Below, in pieces: positions 35,377 through 44,422 of a DNA stretch of 64,000 bases; within the stretch, counting starts at the first letter, position 1, and each line of letters opens with the position of its first letter. The notes under the pieces were generated by a model, which saw nothing but the letters and a program-made list of their open reading frames with translations, was not told the origin of the DNA and did no database searches. A program made the position numbers and the translations under genes. Source of the DNA: a virus; IMG/VR virus record IMGVR_UViG_3300004369_000643, positions 1 to 64,000 of that record; one strand, given 5' to 3'.

Positions 35377-36157
35377 TCTTGACTTAGGGCCTATGCCTTA
35401 CGACTACCCCAAGTATATGTCTCCTAGTTCTATCGGAACTTTTCAGCAGTGCCCACTAAAGTTTAAGTATTCACGGCTAGACAAACTACCTACCGAGTCT
35501 ACAGAAGCACAGCATCTTGGCTCTTTTGTTCACGAGGTTCTTGAAGAACTATTTGCGTATCCTCGTGAAGATCGTAGCGAGGCTACTGCTCGCAAGTTGG
35601 CTCGTGACTTGTGGAATAATAAATGGTCGGCAGAGTTCCACGCTCTTAAAGAAAAGTGTGATGAGAATGAGTTTCGCTGGAAGGCGTGGTGGTGCATTGA
35701 GAACTACTTCAGTATGGAAGACCCCACATCTTTTGATGCTACAGGTATTGAAGCGAAGATGGACGGCGATATTGATGGTGTACCTATCTTTGGTATTATT
35801 GACCGATATACGGTTGAAGATGGCAAGTTAGTTATCTCTGACTACAAGACAGGCAAGAAGCCTCGCCCCCAGTACGAGTGGGAAAAGAAGATGCAGATTA
35901 CAATTTATAGCATTCTTTTAAAAGAGCAGACCGGTATGGACATTGAACGTGCGGAGTTACTTTACGTCAAGTCTGGTCAGTTTGCGAAATACACTGTTGA
36001 TGAGGAATTAGAAACTGCTGTTCGTGTTGAGGTCAGGAATACGTGGGATGAAGTTAAGTCGATGTGCGACTCTGGCGTGTTTGAAACAAGAACCGGGCCT
36101 TTGTGTAACTGGTGTGACTTCAAGTCTATTTGTCCAGAATTTGGAGCCAATCGATGA
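35366..36157 (+). CDS. Cas4/RecB-like PD-(D/E)XK nuclease, 263 aa
   Basis: ATG 35366 (MQDSLDLGPMPYDYPKY) after CTGAGGAGAGC, overlapping the Rad52-like gene. GTFQQCPLKFKY supplies the first Cys, IIDRYTVEDGKLVISDYKTG the nuclease Asp and D-Y-K core, and CNWCDFKSICP the remaining Cys of a probable [4Fe-4S] cluster. Partner of the annealing protein. Confidence 0.88.
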   Translation: MQDSLDLGPMPYDYPKYMSPSSIGTFQQCPLKFKYSRLDKLPTESTEAQHLGSFVHEVLEELFAYPREDRSEATARKLARDLWNNKWSAEFHALKEKCDENEFRWKAWWCIENYFSMEDPTSFDATGIEAKMDGDIDGVPIFGIIDRYTVEDGKLVISDYKTGKKPRPQYEWEKKMQITIYSILLKEQTGMDIERAELLYVKSGQFAKYTVDEELETAVRVEVRNTWDEVKSMCDSGVFETRTGPLCNWCDFKSICPEFGANR

Positions 36158-36606
36158 ATGAAACATTTGAGTTATTGGTTTCCGAGGATGTTAAAAACAA
36201 ACTTGATCAGCACGATAAAGAGTTATTGCGATTACCTGAAAATAGGCTTCAATGGCGTAATTGTCTGTTGACTATAATTGATACTGTTAACAAAAAAATT
36301 GACAGTCTTCAAGAAGAGATTAGTCGGCTCAGGGAGACATACTCTGGGTTCGTAACCGATCCAGCGGCAGGTTTAGATGAGCAAAAAGATAAGGCTATTC
36401 GTTTCAGGTTTTACGCAGAAAAGCGTTTGGCTGAGGTAGATAGATTGTTGGCATTAGGTGATGAAGTAGACCCATCCATATCATTAGCCACTTTTCTACG
36501 AGATGCTATTATTTCGCATCGAAAGTGGAATGAAGACAATGGTGTTCAGTTATCTGAAGGTGACGAATGTTTGTATGCGGCTCTTGATGGAGAATGGAAG
36601 TTCTAG
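36154..36606 (+). CDS. Coiled-coil hypothetical protein, 150 aa
   Basis: ATG 36154 in an ATGA overlap. Residues 25-70 and 80-105 form coiled coil (KKIDSLQEEISRLRETY). C-terminal acid segment. Unknown. Confidence 0.65.
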   Translation: MNETFELLVSEDVKNKLDQHDKELLRLPENRLQWRNCLLTIIDTVNKKIDSLQEEISRLRETYSGFVTDPAAGLDEQKDKAIRFRFYAEKRLAEVDRLLALGDEVDPSISLATFLRDAIISHRKWNEDNGVQLSEGDECLYAALDGEWKF

Positions 36607-37700
36607 TGAAAATAGGTTTTGCTTCTAATGATTGGTCTCGTTCTGCGAAAGATGCTTTAGGTCGCCCTGTTATGGGAGGATCGGGTTATATTAGAATCGG
36701 TCAGTATATTAAGCATTATAAGAACACCGGCATTGATGCAGTTGTTGGGATATTAGCACACAATAGTAGGGCTGGTACTTTTGGAGTGCATTCTTGGGAT
36801 GGTAACGACTATTTTGATTGTGACGTTATCGTGATGCAGAGATACATGCACAAACAGGTATTGCCTGATATGAAAAGAGCGCAGGCTACTGGTCAGATAA
36901 TTCTACAAGATGTTGATGACTGGTATTGGGGTTTAAGTGAAAAAAATCATGCCTATTCCGCTAGTGATCCTACTAAGAATCCTGACGAAAACATTAACTG
37001 GTACGAAAACATAATCAAGGAATCAGACGGCGTTATTACTTCTACTCCATTCCTGTACAACAAGATGAAAGAATGGAATGAAAATATCGTTTTACAGACA
37101 AACTATGTTGATACTGGAATGTTTTCCAAAGCCTATCAGCATGAGCCTAGGCTTAAAATTATCGTAGGGTGGATGGGTTCAACAGCGCATAGAAGTGGTG
37201 ACTTAGAAATCTTACGCCCTTATAGTAAGAAAATTTCAGAGTTTGCTTCATGGCATCATACCGGCGATATGAATGTACCTAATTGGCCTAAGTTTCATAA
37301 ACAGGTTGGTATTGAAGCGGGTGCGCTCACTACTTTTCCGTTCGTTGCTCCCCATGAATTAAATACAGGAATCAAGTTTGACGTTGGTATTGTCCCATTG
37401 ACAGATATTCCTTTCAATCATGCTAAGTCATATATTAAGGGCTTAGAGTATGCTGCTGCTGGTTTACCTTTTGTTTGCTCTTGGTCACCTCAATACGAAG
37501 AACTAACTCAGGAGCACGGTATAGGCTCGTTAGTTTCATCTCCGGCAGACTATGTTCAAGAATTAAGTAAATTTAGAGATTTCGGTTATCGTGTTAAGGT
37601 AGCCAACGATAATCGTATCCGTGTCCGCAAATTTGATAGTAAAATAGGTGCAGAGCAGTTATACAAACATATAAAAAAGTTAGTTGATGGTGCGAAATGA
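36606..37700 (+). CDS. GT-B glycosyltransferase, 364 aa
   Basis: Start at GTG 36606 overlapping the previous stop, giving MKIGFASNDWSRSAKDA; an ATG at 36594 is an alternative. FDVGIVPLTDIPFNHAKSYI followed by LEYAAAGLPFVCSW is the C-terminal nucleotide-sugar site of GT4-like enzymes. The acceptor is unknown; phage glycosyltransferases modify bases, wall polymers or virion proteins. Downstream are an HNH protein, a dioxygenase and a methyltransferase. Confidence 0.8.
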   Translation: MKIGFASNDWSRSAKDALGRPVMGGSGYIRIGQYIKHYKNTGIDAVVGILAHNSRAGTFGVHSWDGNDYFDCDVIVMQRYMHKQVLPDMKRAQATGQIILQDVDDWYWGLSEKNHAYSASDPTKNPDENINWYENIIKESDGVITSTPFLYNKMKEWNENIVLQTNYVDTGMFSKAYQHEPRLKIIVGWMGSTAHRSGDLEILRPYSKKISEFASWHHTGDMNVPNWPKFHKQVGIEAGALTTFPFVAPHELNTGIKFDVGIVPLTDIPFNHAKSYIKGLEYAAAGLPFVCSWSPQYEELTQEHGIGSLVSSPADYVQELSKFRDFGYRVKVANDNRIRVRKFDSKIGAEQLYKHIKKLVDGAK

Positions 37701-38173
37701 AACGTGGCAAACCTCTTAAGCGGACACCACTTAAACGTGGAGATAGTCAGTTAAAACGTACTCCTCTTTCTCATAGGTCTAAGAAAACAGAAGAGTTATA
37801 TGTTGATCGCAGAGCCATTGTGAAAGAAATGCTTAAGACACATACTTATTGTCAAGCATGTAAGATTTGGGTGGCTTTTGATTTATACACTGGAAAGCGA
37901 ACTGCTATTACTTTCAATGTAAATAAGACTCGTGACATACATGAGATAGTAAACAGATCGCAGGGTGGATCAATTACAGAACGTCGTAATCTGTTAGCAG
38001 TTTGTAGACCTTGCCATAATAGAATAACTACAGACCCTAAAAACGCCGAACGCTTAGGTCTTCATTTGGAGAGTTGGTGCAACAATAGTTTAGGTTTTGG
38101 TGAAGCGGAAAGGATTAGAAATGAATGGTCGAAAGGCACTCCTACAGAACCTTCTTGGTTCAGCAGTAAATGA
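37697..38173 (+). CDS. HNH endonuclease, 158 aa
   Basis: ATG 37697 (MKRGKPLKRTPLKRGDS) in ATGA overlap. Basic repeat at the start (LKRTPLKR twice), CQAC and CRPC zinc pairs around the ISR-type HNH core DIHEIVNRSQGGS...NLL. Could be a homing-type or packaging nuclease. Confidence 0.8.
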   Translation: MKRGKPLKRTPLKRGDSQLKRTPLSHRSKKTEELYVDRRAIVKEMLKTHTYCQACKIWVAFDLYTGKRTAITFNVNKTRDIHEIVNRSQGGSITERRNLLAVCRPCHNRITTDPKNAERLGLHLESWCNNSLGFGEAERIRNEWSKGTPTEPSWFSSK

Positions 38174-39020
38174 ACATCCAGATTTACTTGATGAGATAAA
38201 CTCGCTTTCAGGTAACTTTAAAGATATTGATCTTCCTCATCTTGATCGTGAGGAAGTAAATACTGAATTTTTGTCTGGCTTACAGCAACAATGGCGCAAT
38301 GATGGTGTTGTCATTTTTGACTCATTTTTTCCTGACGAAATGATTGAAGCATACAGGTCTGATTGGATTCAACATAACAGAGTGAACCACGATAGACCCA
38401 TGGGGTACCCCGGCGAGTGTGCATACTTTCAGGTTGAGAGTTTGATGCGGCTAGCAACATACAAACCTCTCCACGATGTGTTGTCTCACCTAATTGGCGA
38501 CAATATGGGTGTACATTTAAACCTTACAGGGTGGAAATCCACTCAACGTAACTGGCATCAAGACGGATATTTGAATCCTGATTCCAACAAAGACCATTAC
38601 TTGGCTGTATGGATAGCACTAGATGACATCCATGAGGATTCAGGCCCGTTTGAGTTTGTTCGTGGTTCTCATGTTCTTCCTATTATCACACAAGATCAAA
38701 CTTTGTCTAGGCTGGAAGTCGCAGAGCGTACCGATCCTATGTGGCCTAAGTACTCTGAAAGATTTTTGACACCCATGTTTGAAGATTTATTGGATCGTGG
38801 TAATATGAGGACAGAAAAGTTTTTGGCTAAAAAGGGTGACGTACTTGTATGGCACGCTCGTTTAATGCACCGAGGTTCTCTTCCTAACAATCCTGATTTG
38901 TGGAGAGAGACTGCTATCATACATTATTCAGGCATTAATCATAGGCCCGATATGCCGGTTGCTGAGCAGTTTGAAGACGGTGGCTGGTTTTTCCCGATAA
39001 ATCAAAACATTCCACTGTAG
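38121..39020 (+). CDS. PhyH-type Fe(II)/2-oxoglutarate dioxygenase, 299 aa
   Basis: Start at ATG 38121 (MNGRKALLQNLLGSAVN) after GAAAGGATTAGAA, overlapping the HNH gene by 53 bp. HQDGYLNP (HxD), DSGPFEFVRGSHVLP, distal His in LMHRGSLP and Arg in WRETAIIHY complete the active site. Paralogous fold to 19944-20918 but divergent. Substrate unknown. Confidence 0.85.
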   Translation: MNGRKALLQNLLGSAVNEHPDLLDEINSLSGNFKDIDLPHLDREEVNTEFLSGLQQQWRNDGVVIFDSFFPDEMIEAYRSDWIQHNRVNHDRPMGYPGECAYFQVESLMRLATYKPLHDVLSHLIGDNMGVHLNLTGWKSTQRNWHQDGYLNPDSNKDHYLAVWIALDDIHEDSGPFEFVRGSHVLPIITQDQTLSRLEVAERTDPMWPKYSERFLTPMFEDLLDRGNMRTEKFLAKKGDVLVWHARLMHRGSLPNNPDLWRETAIIHYSGINHRPDMPVAEQFEDGGWFFPINQNIPL

Positions 39021-39021
39021 T

Positions 39022-39402
39022 ATGCCTGCGAAGTATGGGCATCAAGACAAGGCTAAAGCAACTAAGTTACATAGTTTGCTGGTGCGTACTAGAGATAACT
39101 TTACTTGTCGTTGGTGTGGTGCTTCTAAGAAAGACGGTAAGCAGATCCAGTGTGCGCATATTATTTCTCGTGGTGTTTCTGCGACTAGGACTGATGAGCG
39201 CAATGCGGTTGCATTATGTGCGTCATGCCATTGGAAGCAAAGTAAAAATCCTATAATCTGGGCTAGATGGATAGAGTGCGAGTTAGGTACTGAACATATA
39301 GATGATTTGATTGAAAGAGGGGTACCCGGTGTTTTGGTGGATTGGACATCAGAAGTATCCCGCCTACAATCTGCCCTTGACCGTTTAACTGACATAAGGT
39401 AA
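39022..39402 (+). CDS. HNH-domain protein, 126 aa
   Basis: ATG 39022 (MPAKYGHQDKAKATKLH). FTCRWCG and LCASCHWK zinc pairs bracket QCAHIISRGVS and RNAVAL, an HNH core of the kind found in many phages. The distance from terminase argues against a head-packaging role. Confidence 0.75.
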   Translation: MPAKYGHQDKAKATKLHSLLVRTRDNFTCRWCGASKKDGKQIQCAHIISRGVSATRTDERNAVALCASCHWKQSKNPIIWARWIECELGTEHIDDLIERGVPGVLVDWTSEVSRLQSALDRLTDIR

Positions 39403-39405
39403 AAT
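39377..39405 (+). promoter_or_regulatory. Leaderless-type promoter
   Basis: TTGACC (39377-39382), 17 bp, TAAAAT (39400-39405), 6 nt, ATG 39412; the -35 lies in the HNH gene. Confidence 0.7.
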
Positions 39406-39411
39406 AGAGTA

Positions 39412-39762
39412 ATGACTTATTCTCGTAGCGCACCTATTAGTTCAGTGGAAGTGGAATCTGAGTTAATTCGACTTACGGGTGAAATTGAGTCAGAGACAGA
39501 GGCATTTGAAATGCTGGCAAAAGATCATGCCGTTAAGGAAGCAGAATATAAGAAGCAGTGGTTTAAAGAGTATCTTGCCGCTGAAGGCGCTGTGAAGCAA
39601 AAGGAAAGTTGGGCTGGATATAAGACTAGCGAGTTATATTACGACGCTCAAGTTGCGGATGCGTTAGTTAGGGCAAAGCGAGAGAAGTTACATTCTTTAA
39701 GAACTGCCTGTGACGCATTGAGAACAATTGCCGCAAACGTACGATCACAGGTTAAGTTTTAA
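39412..39762 (+). CDS. Coiled-coil protein, 116 aa, leaderless
   Basis: ATG 39412 (MTYSRSAPISSVEVESE) 6 nt after the -10. Almost wholly helical with heptads; Lys/Glu-rich. Similar small helical proteins occur near recombination genes in Gram-positive phages. Unknown. Confidence 0.65.
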   Translation: MTYSRSAPISSVEVESELIRLTGEIESETEAFEMLAKDHAVKEAEYKKQWFKEYLAAEGAVKQKESWAGYKTSELYYDAQVADALVRAKREKLHSLRTACDALRTIAANVRSQVKF

Positions 39763-39771
39763 GGAGAATAT

Positions 39772-40380
39772 ATGGGTAACTATTTAAATGTTGGGTGCGG
39801 TACGCACTACGCTACAGGTTGGGTTAACACCGATGTATGGGAAGACCATGCTACTAAGCCCGATGTGCTGGTTGAGTCAGGAAAGCCATACCCCTTTGAA
39901 GACAATACTTTTGATGCCATTTTCTTAGGCCACGTTTTAGAGCACATGGATTGGAGCGAGGTTGGTGGATTTTTAGAAGACATGAATAGGATTGCTAAGC
40001 CTAATTCACCAATACTTGCTGTGGGGCCTGATGTCTATCGAACAATTAAACGTTGGCATAAAAATCAAGAGCCGTGGAGTATGGTTGAATCTGTAATGGA
40101 GCATCAAGATGTTTACGGCGGGTATACGTCTTTTATTAACTCTGATGCTTATACTGCTACGCCTCCTGACTGGTGGGATGGTGCGGCTCATCACTGGAAT
40201 TGCCACGAAGACCGCATGTTCAGCATTATGTCATCCGTCTTTACGGACTGTTCTGTTTACACTGACAAGATTACGTGCGATGGTACAATGACTAGTTGGT
40301 TAGACAATGAAAATAATATCACTTGGCCTGTTGTAGGCTACTGGCACTGGCAATGCGCCGTACTGGGGTACTCAACATGA
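39772..40380 (+). CDS. SAM-dependent methyltransferase, 202 aa
   Basis: ATG 39772 after AAGGAGAATAT. YLNVGCGTHYATGWVNTD is motif I of a class I methyltransferase, FDAIFLGHVLEHM motif II-like. No DNA-methylase DPPY motif, so a small molecule or glycan substrate is more likely. Overlaps the ParB-like gene (ATGA). Confidence 0.8.
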   Translation: MGNYLNVGCGTHYATGWVNTDVWEDHATKPDVLVESGKPYPFEDNTFDAIFLGHVLEHMDWSEVGGFLEDMNRIAKPNSPILAVGPDVYRTIKRWHKNQEPWSMVESVMEHQDVYGGYTSFINSDAYTATPPDWWDGAAHHWNCHEDRMFSIMSSVFTDCSVYTDKITCDGTMTSWLDNENNITWPVVGYWHWQCAVLGYST

Positions 40381-41165
40381 TTCATAATATTGCAGATAAT
40401 CTTCAAAACCTTGCTGTAGATATTGATCTGTTACGCCCTTTGGAGAATAACGCACGACGAGGTAATGTCGATGCGATTATGGCATCTTACAGTAAGTTTG
40501 GTCAGGTAAAACCTATTGTGGCTATAGCAGATGACGCCGGTGACCTTACAGTTATCGCAGGTAACCACCAGTTAGAAGCGGCTAAAAGGTTAGGGTGGCA
40601 ACAGATCGCAGTTTCTGTAGTTGATTTAGACAACGACGATGCACTTGCGTTTGCCTTGGCAGATAATCGTATTTCTGATCTAGGCACAACAGATAATGAA
40701 ATTCTGTATGAGTTGTTAACTGACGTAATTGGCGACGACGAAAACTTTTTTGAAGTTTTAGGCTGGGACGATTTCTCTGTGGCGGCTATAGAAAACACTG
40801 TGATTACTGCCGAGTTGGCTAATGATAGCAATGCTGGATGGACTGCTCCTGAAATTGTTTTTAACGACGTGGGTGTTGACTCTCCGCCCCCCGCTGTACC
40901 TACTCAGAGTAGCGGCACCAATGAGCAGCCCGCCCGCAATCCACAACCGAATACGTCCACGATTGTAACACAGGGTAGCACAAGCACGGGATCGTCAGGT
41001 ACAAGTAATGCATCTATTCAATTTACTCTAGTTTTTGATAGCGCAGAGCAACAATCTAAATGGTATGCTTTTATTAAGTGGCTTAGAGAAAGTCCTGTCT
41101 ATGATGGCGATACAACTTCAGAGAGGTTGTTTGACTTTATTGCCCAGCATTCAGAAATGGGCTAA
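40377..41165 (+). CDS. ParB-like nuclease-domain protein, 262 aa (IbrB-like)
   Basis: ATG 40377 (MIHNIADNLQNLAVDID). N-terminal ParB/sulfiredoxin fold: YSKFGQVKPIVA, VIAGNHQLEAAKRLGW, ALADNRISDLG. A Ser/Thr/Pro/Gly linker (about 165-220) leads to a small C-terminal domain. It is followed after 2 bp by the PAPS-reductase-like gene, the pairing seen for IbrB/IbrA. Confidence 0.8.
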   Translation: MIHNIADNLQNLAVDIDLLRPLENNARRGNVDAIMASYSKFGQVKPIVAIADDAGDLTVIAGNHQLEAAKRLGWQQIAVSVVDLDNDDALAFALADNRISDLGTTDNEILYELLTDVIGDDENFFEVLGWDDFSVAAIENTVITAELANDSNAGWTAPEIVFNDVGVDSPPPAVPTQSSGTNEQPARNPQPNTSTIVTQGSTSTGSSGTSNASIQFTLVFDSAEQQSKWYAFIKWLRESPVYDGDTTSERLFDFIAQHSEMG

Positions 41166-41167
41166 CT

Positions 41168-42340
41168 GTGGCTAGGCGTAGAATGTTTTTAGACATGAAT
41201 TGTGTCGATGCTGCACGTGAGCGTATCCGTCATGTTTATGATACTTTCGATACTGTTTGTGTACAGTTTAGTGGCGGTAAAGACTCAACTGCTTGCTTGT
41301 ACTTAGCGAAAGAAATACATGAGGAACGTGGTTTAGGGCCTGTTAAAGTTATTTTCCGTGATGAAGAGATGCTGTCTCCTGCGGTTGCTGATTACGTTCA
41401 GCGTGTAAGCGAGTATGATTGGGTGGACATGGAGTGGTATTGTCTTCCTATGGGGCAAGAAGTTTGGGTTCTAGGTGCAAGAGAGTATGTTTTGCTATGG
41501 TCTAAGATGCGAGAAAGCGAAGGCCGCTTGTTTAGACCTTTTCCAAAGAACGCTATTAGGGCGGAGCACTTTGGGCTTGATCCGAGTAAGGCGATTCCCC
41601 GGAAGGTCGATGAATACACTATGCAGGGAAAGAAGGGAAGAACAGCATTTATTACCGGTGTACGTGCAAATGAATCGATGATTCGGTATCGTACAGTAAC
41701 TCAAAAGTTACACGAGAATTATATTAATCGACCATTTAAGTTATCTAAGGCAATACCTCTGCGGTTTGCTAAAGTTATTTATGACTGGACATCTGATGAT
41801 GTTTTAAAGTTTATTACTGAAGAGCATGGTGCCGATTATTGTGCATACTATGACTATGCTGCTATGAGTGGAGCAAATCAAAGGGTGGGCATCCCTCTTC
41901 ATGCTGTAGCCTCAAGAAGACTTACTGATGTTCTTAGAACTGAGCCAGAGTTCTATGACGATCTTGTTAGATGTTTTCCTCAGATTGAAGCACAGCGTCA
42001 GTTGTGGTCTGAATTCAACATTGAAAGAGTTATTGATATGTACGAGAGCATGGGGTGGAAGGGCGTTAAGTACTGCGTTGAAGATAATATTTTAACTCCG
42101 GGGCTTCGAAAAGCGGCCATGGTGTACAGTAATGACTTTAAGAAGAAACACGCCAAAGACCCTTATGGGTACCCGTTAGATCACTTGATTCGGACATTGT
42201 TATTAAATTCATTTGTAGGTTCACCAAGTCCTGTAGGCCCTAAGACCAAAGCACACAACAAGCGCAGATCGCTACTAGAGCAAGATGATCAGATTATCAT
42301 GGATGCCAACAGCCTTGACTTGCACGACGATACACGGTAG
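41168..42340 (+). CDS. PAPS-reductase-like PP-loop protein, 390 aa (IbrA-like)
   Basis: GTG 41168. FSGGKDST (residues 34-41) is the PP-loop of adenine-nucleotide alpha-hydrolases; the later FITGVRANESMIRYRT and PLRFAKVIYDWTSDDV fit the IbrA/DndC-like branch, not a metabolic PAPS reductase. In such phage and plasmid pairs the role is unresolved; sulfur-based DNA or RNA modification and regulation have been discussed. ParB-like genes lie on both sides. Confidence 0.8.
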   Translation: MARRRMFLDMNCVDAARERIRHVYDTFDTVCVQFSGGKDSTACLYLAKEIHEERGLGPVKVIFRDEEMLSPAVADYVQRVSEYDWVDMEWYCLPMGQEVWVLGAREYVLLWSKMRESEGRLFRPFPKNAIRAEHFGLDPSKAIPRKVDEYTMQGKKGRTAFITGVRANESMIRYRTVTQKLHENYINRPFKLSKAIPLRFAKVIYDWTSDDVLKFITEEHGADYCAYYDYAAMSGANQRVGIPLHAVASRRLTDVLRTEPEFYDDLVRCFPQIEAQRQLWSEFNIERVIDMYESMGWKGVKYCVEDNILTPGLRKAAMVYSNDFKKKHAKDPYGYPLDHLIRTLLLNSFVGSPSPVGPKTKAHNKRRSLLEQDDQIIMDANSLDLHDDTR

Positions 42341-42343
42341 TGT
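42315..42343 (+). promoter_or_regulatory. Leaderless-type promoter
   Basis: TTGACT (42315-42320), 17 bp, TAGTGT (42338-42343), 6 nt, ATG 42350. Confidence 0.6.
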
Positions 42344-42349
42344 AATCAC

Positions 42350-42871
42350 ATGGATTTAGCAAATATAAAAGATGTGCGTCCCCCTAAATGGACATCTTCG
42401 TGTTATGTTGTTTCTCCTGACTATAAAAAACTTGAGAAGTCAATTAAGAAGTATGGTATTTTAAGTCCTATAGTAATTCAGCCTGACGGAACTATTGTAG
42501 ATGGTTTTCATCGATGGAAGGCTGCAAATGAATTGGGTTTAAGTAAGGTTCCTGTAGTTGTCGTTCAGGTTGACGACATTGAAGCCATGTTATTACACAT
42601 TGACCTAAATAGGTATCGTGGTATAGTTATAGCCAAGTACCTGTCTAATATGATTAGACGTATCCTTCAGTCTGGTAGATACGATCATGAATCGTTGCGA
42701 AGTAAAATGGGACTTACTTCTGAAGAGTTTGACGTTTTAGCAGAAGGCTCTTTGATTAAGATGCGTAAGATTAAGCAGCACACGTATTCACCTGCTTGGG
42801 TTCCCATTGAGTCAGCGACTGGCGAAGATATAAACGTTGAGCGTGTTACTGGACACGCAGAGCAGGTTTAA
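42350..42871 (+). CDS. Second ParB-like protein, 173 aa, leaderless
   Basis: ATG 42350 (MDLANIKDVRPPKWTSS). ParB N-terminal signature: IKKYGILSPIVIQPDGTIVD and GFHRWKAANELG. Shorter than the first ParB-like protein and without its linker. Probably functions with the PP-loop protein. Confidence 0.75.
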   Translation: MDLANIKDVRPPKWTSSCYVVSPDYKKLEKSIKKYGILSPIVIQPDGTIVDGFHRWKAANELGLSKVPVVVVQVDDIEAMLLHIDLNRYRGIVIAKYLSNMIRRILQSGRYDHESLRSKMGLTSEEFDVLAEGSLIKMRKIKQHTYSPAWVPIESATGEDINVERVTGHAEQV

Positions 42872-42886
42872 GAAAGGAATGTAATC

Positions 42887-43213
42887 ATGAAAATTAATGC
42901 ATATCAAGCCGCCGCAAAGGAAACGGCGGTATTTCCTCCCGACAAAGGTATAGAGTACACGACACTAGGTTTAGTAAGTGAGGCTGGTGAAGTAGCCGAT
43001 AAGGTTAAGAAAGTTATTCGTGATAGCGGCGGAGAATTTTCAGAAGAAGCAAAGCAGGCGATCAAAAAGGAACTAGGGGATGTCTTGTGGTACGTTGCTG
43101 GTTTGGCTTGGGAGTTGGGTTTCACTTTAGAAGACGTTGCTGAAACAAATATTTTAAAGTTGTCTAGCCGCTATGACCGTGGTAAGATTGGTGGATCTGG
43201 AGATGACAGGTAA
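42887..43213 (+). CDS. mazG: MazG-like nucleotide pyrophosphohydrolase, 108 aa
   Basis: ATG 42887 after AAAGGAATGTAATC. LVSEAGEVADKVKK and KKELGDVLWYVAGLA give the ExxE...ExxD metal-binding motif of MazG. Such enzymes hydrolyse dNTPs or (p)ppGpp-related nucleotides and are common in phages. Confidence 0.88.
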   Translation: MKINAYQAAAKETAVFPPDKGIEYTTLGLVSEAGEVADKVKKVIRDSGGEFSEEAKQAIKKELGDVLWYVAGLAWELGFTLEDVAETNILKLSSRYDRGKIGGSGDDR

Positions 43214-44159
43214 CTCTTCGTGGCGTTCTCTGTCCACGCCAATCAATAATCTTTCCCCAGATGAAGCATTAATATTTAGTAAGTCTGATTATTCCGTTGT
43301 ACTTAATCCCGTTTACGTTTGGGATACATTTCAGAAGAAGTTTGTAGAAGTTGAAGATCGTTACTGTACTGGTAGGTATGTAACTGACGCATTGGCTGAT
43401 AGTGGTATGCGTCAAGAAAACTGGGAAGTTGTTAAAGATCGTTATGTTATCGTTCCAAACTCAGATATTTTAGAGCGAGCAACTACTATTGCAGATGCGT
43501 TTAATGGCTCGGCTCATTTAGATAGTTGTGGCAGTCTAGATAACGGTAGAAAGTTTTTTGTTGCAATATTTACAGGGACTTTTGAGATTATAGGCTCTGG
43601 GGACAAAGATATGATTGATACTTATGTCATTGCTATGACTTCACATGACGGCTCGGTTCCCGTTTGTTATTACAATTTAGATGTCCGCAGGAGAAACAAT
43701 TCTGTTTACAGGTTCTTTGATGAAAGTGCTGATTTTTGTATACGTAAGCGGCACACCCCTAATCATGCAGATCGGGATAGTGAGGTTACTGAAGTTTTAA
43801 CCATGCGTCAAATGTGGAGTATGTCGTTTAAATCTACTTTAAATAAATTGCTTTCACCTTTATCAGAGTCGCAGTTTGAAACTGTTTTAAATTCTCAGTG
43901 GAACCCTAATACAGCATCTTCTAAAAGCAAACGTGATCACGCAGAAAATGTTATTGATACAATCAATTCGCTGTATAGGTCTGACTACAATTTCGGAATG
44001 TTTGGTCACAGCAAGTGGGCAGCGTTTAATGCTATTTGTGAATACATCGATTTCCACAGGGATATTCCCGGCTTGGAAGCGGCGCAGCATTCTTTAGAGA
44101 TTGATAACTTTAGTCATCGTTTAAAGTTATCTCTGTATAAAGAGTTACGTTCTGTTTAG
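43203..44159 (+). CDS. DUF932-like protein, 318 aa
   Basis: ATG 43203 (MTGNSSWRSLSTPINNL) overlapping mazG by 11 bp. LNPVYVWDTFQKKFVEVEDR and a central core with FAIFTGTFEI-like strands and MRQMWSMSF helix resemble the phage/plasmid-like DUF932 family; compare 958-1857. Function unknown. Converges on the ferredoxin gene with 4 bp overlap. Confidence 0.6.
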   Translation: MTGNSSWRSLSTPINNLSPDEALIFSKSDYSVVLNPVYVWDTFQKKFVEVEDRYCTGRYVTDALADSGMRQENWEVVKDRYVIVPNSDILERATTIADAFNGSAHLDSCGSLDNGRKFFVAIFTGTFEIIGSGDKDMIDTYVIAMTSHDGSVPVCYYNLDVRRRNNSVYRFFDESADFCIRKRHTPNHADRDSEVTEVLTMRQMWSMSFKSTLNKLLSPLSESQFETVLNSQWNPNTASSKSKRDHAENVIDTINSLYRSDYNFGMFGHSKWAAFNAICEYIDFHRDIPGLEAAQHSLEIDNFSHRLKLSLYKELRSV

Positions 44160-44422
44160 TCTAGTTCGATAAAGATGCACTCTCCGGGGCACTCCTCGGC
44201 TGATTCAATTACATCTTCAAGAATATTTTCTGGAACGTCAGCCATTCCTGTAGACATCTGGTAAACAGGCCCGTCTGCCTCACCGTTAGGCCCCTTTACA
44301 TTAGGCCATGAGACTTCTTTAACGTATGCCAAGCCATCGTCATGCATTTCAAATACACTGGGGCATATTTCTGCGCACAAGCCATCTCCGGTACAGAGGT
44401 CTTGATCAATCCAAACTTTCAT
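44156..44422 (-). CDS. Ferredoxin, [3Fe-4S]/[4Fe-4S] type, 88 aa
   Basis: CTGDGLCAEICP near 10-21 and ECPGECIFIE near 77-86 give the single-cluster ferredoxin pattern used by actinobacterial cytochrome P450 systems, with a 30-residue insert between. AGGAGAAATT precedes ATG 44422. A lone ferredoxin in a phage could feed electrons to a dioxygenase or PP-loop enzyme; inference. Confidence 0.85.
   Translation of the reverse strand: MKVWIDQDLCTGDGLCAEICPSVFEMHDDGLAYVKEVSWPNVKGPNGEADGPVYQMSTGMADVPENILEDVIESAEECPGECIFIELD

Noticed and set aside
40377-42871. ParB-like genes as a plasmid partition system
   Set aside because: No ParA ATPase is near, and the proteins match the nuclease/IbrB branch that pairs with PP-loop proteins.
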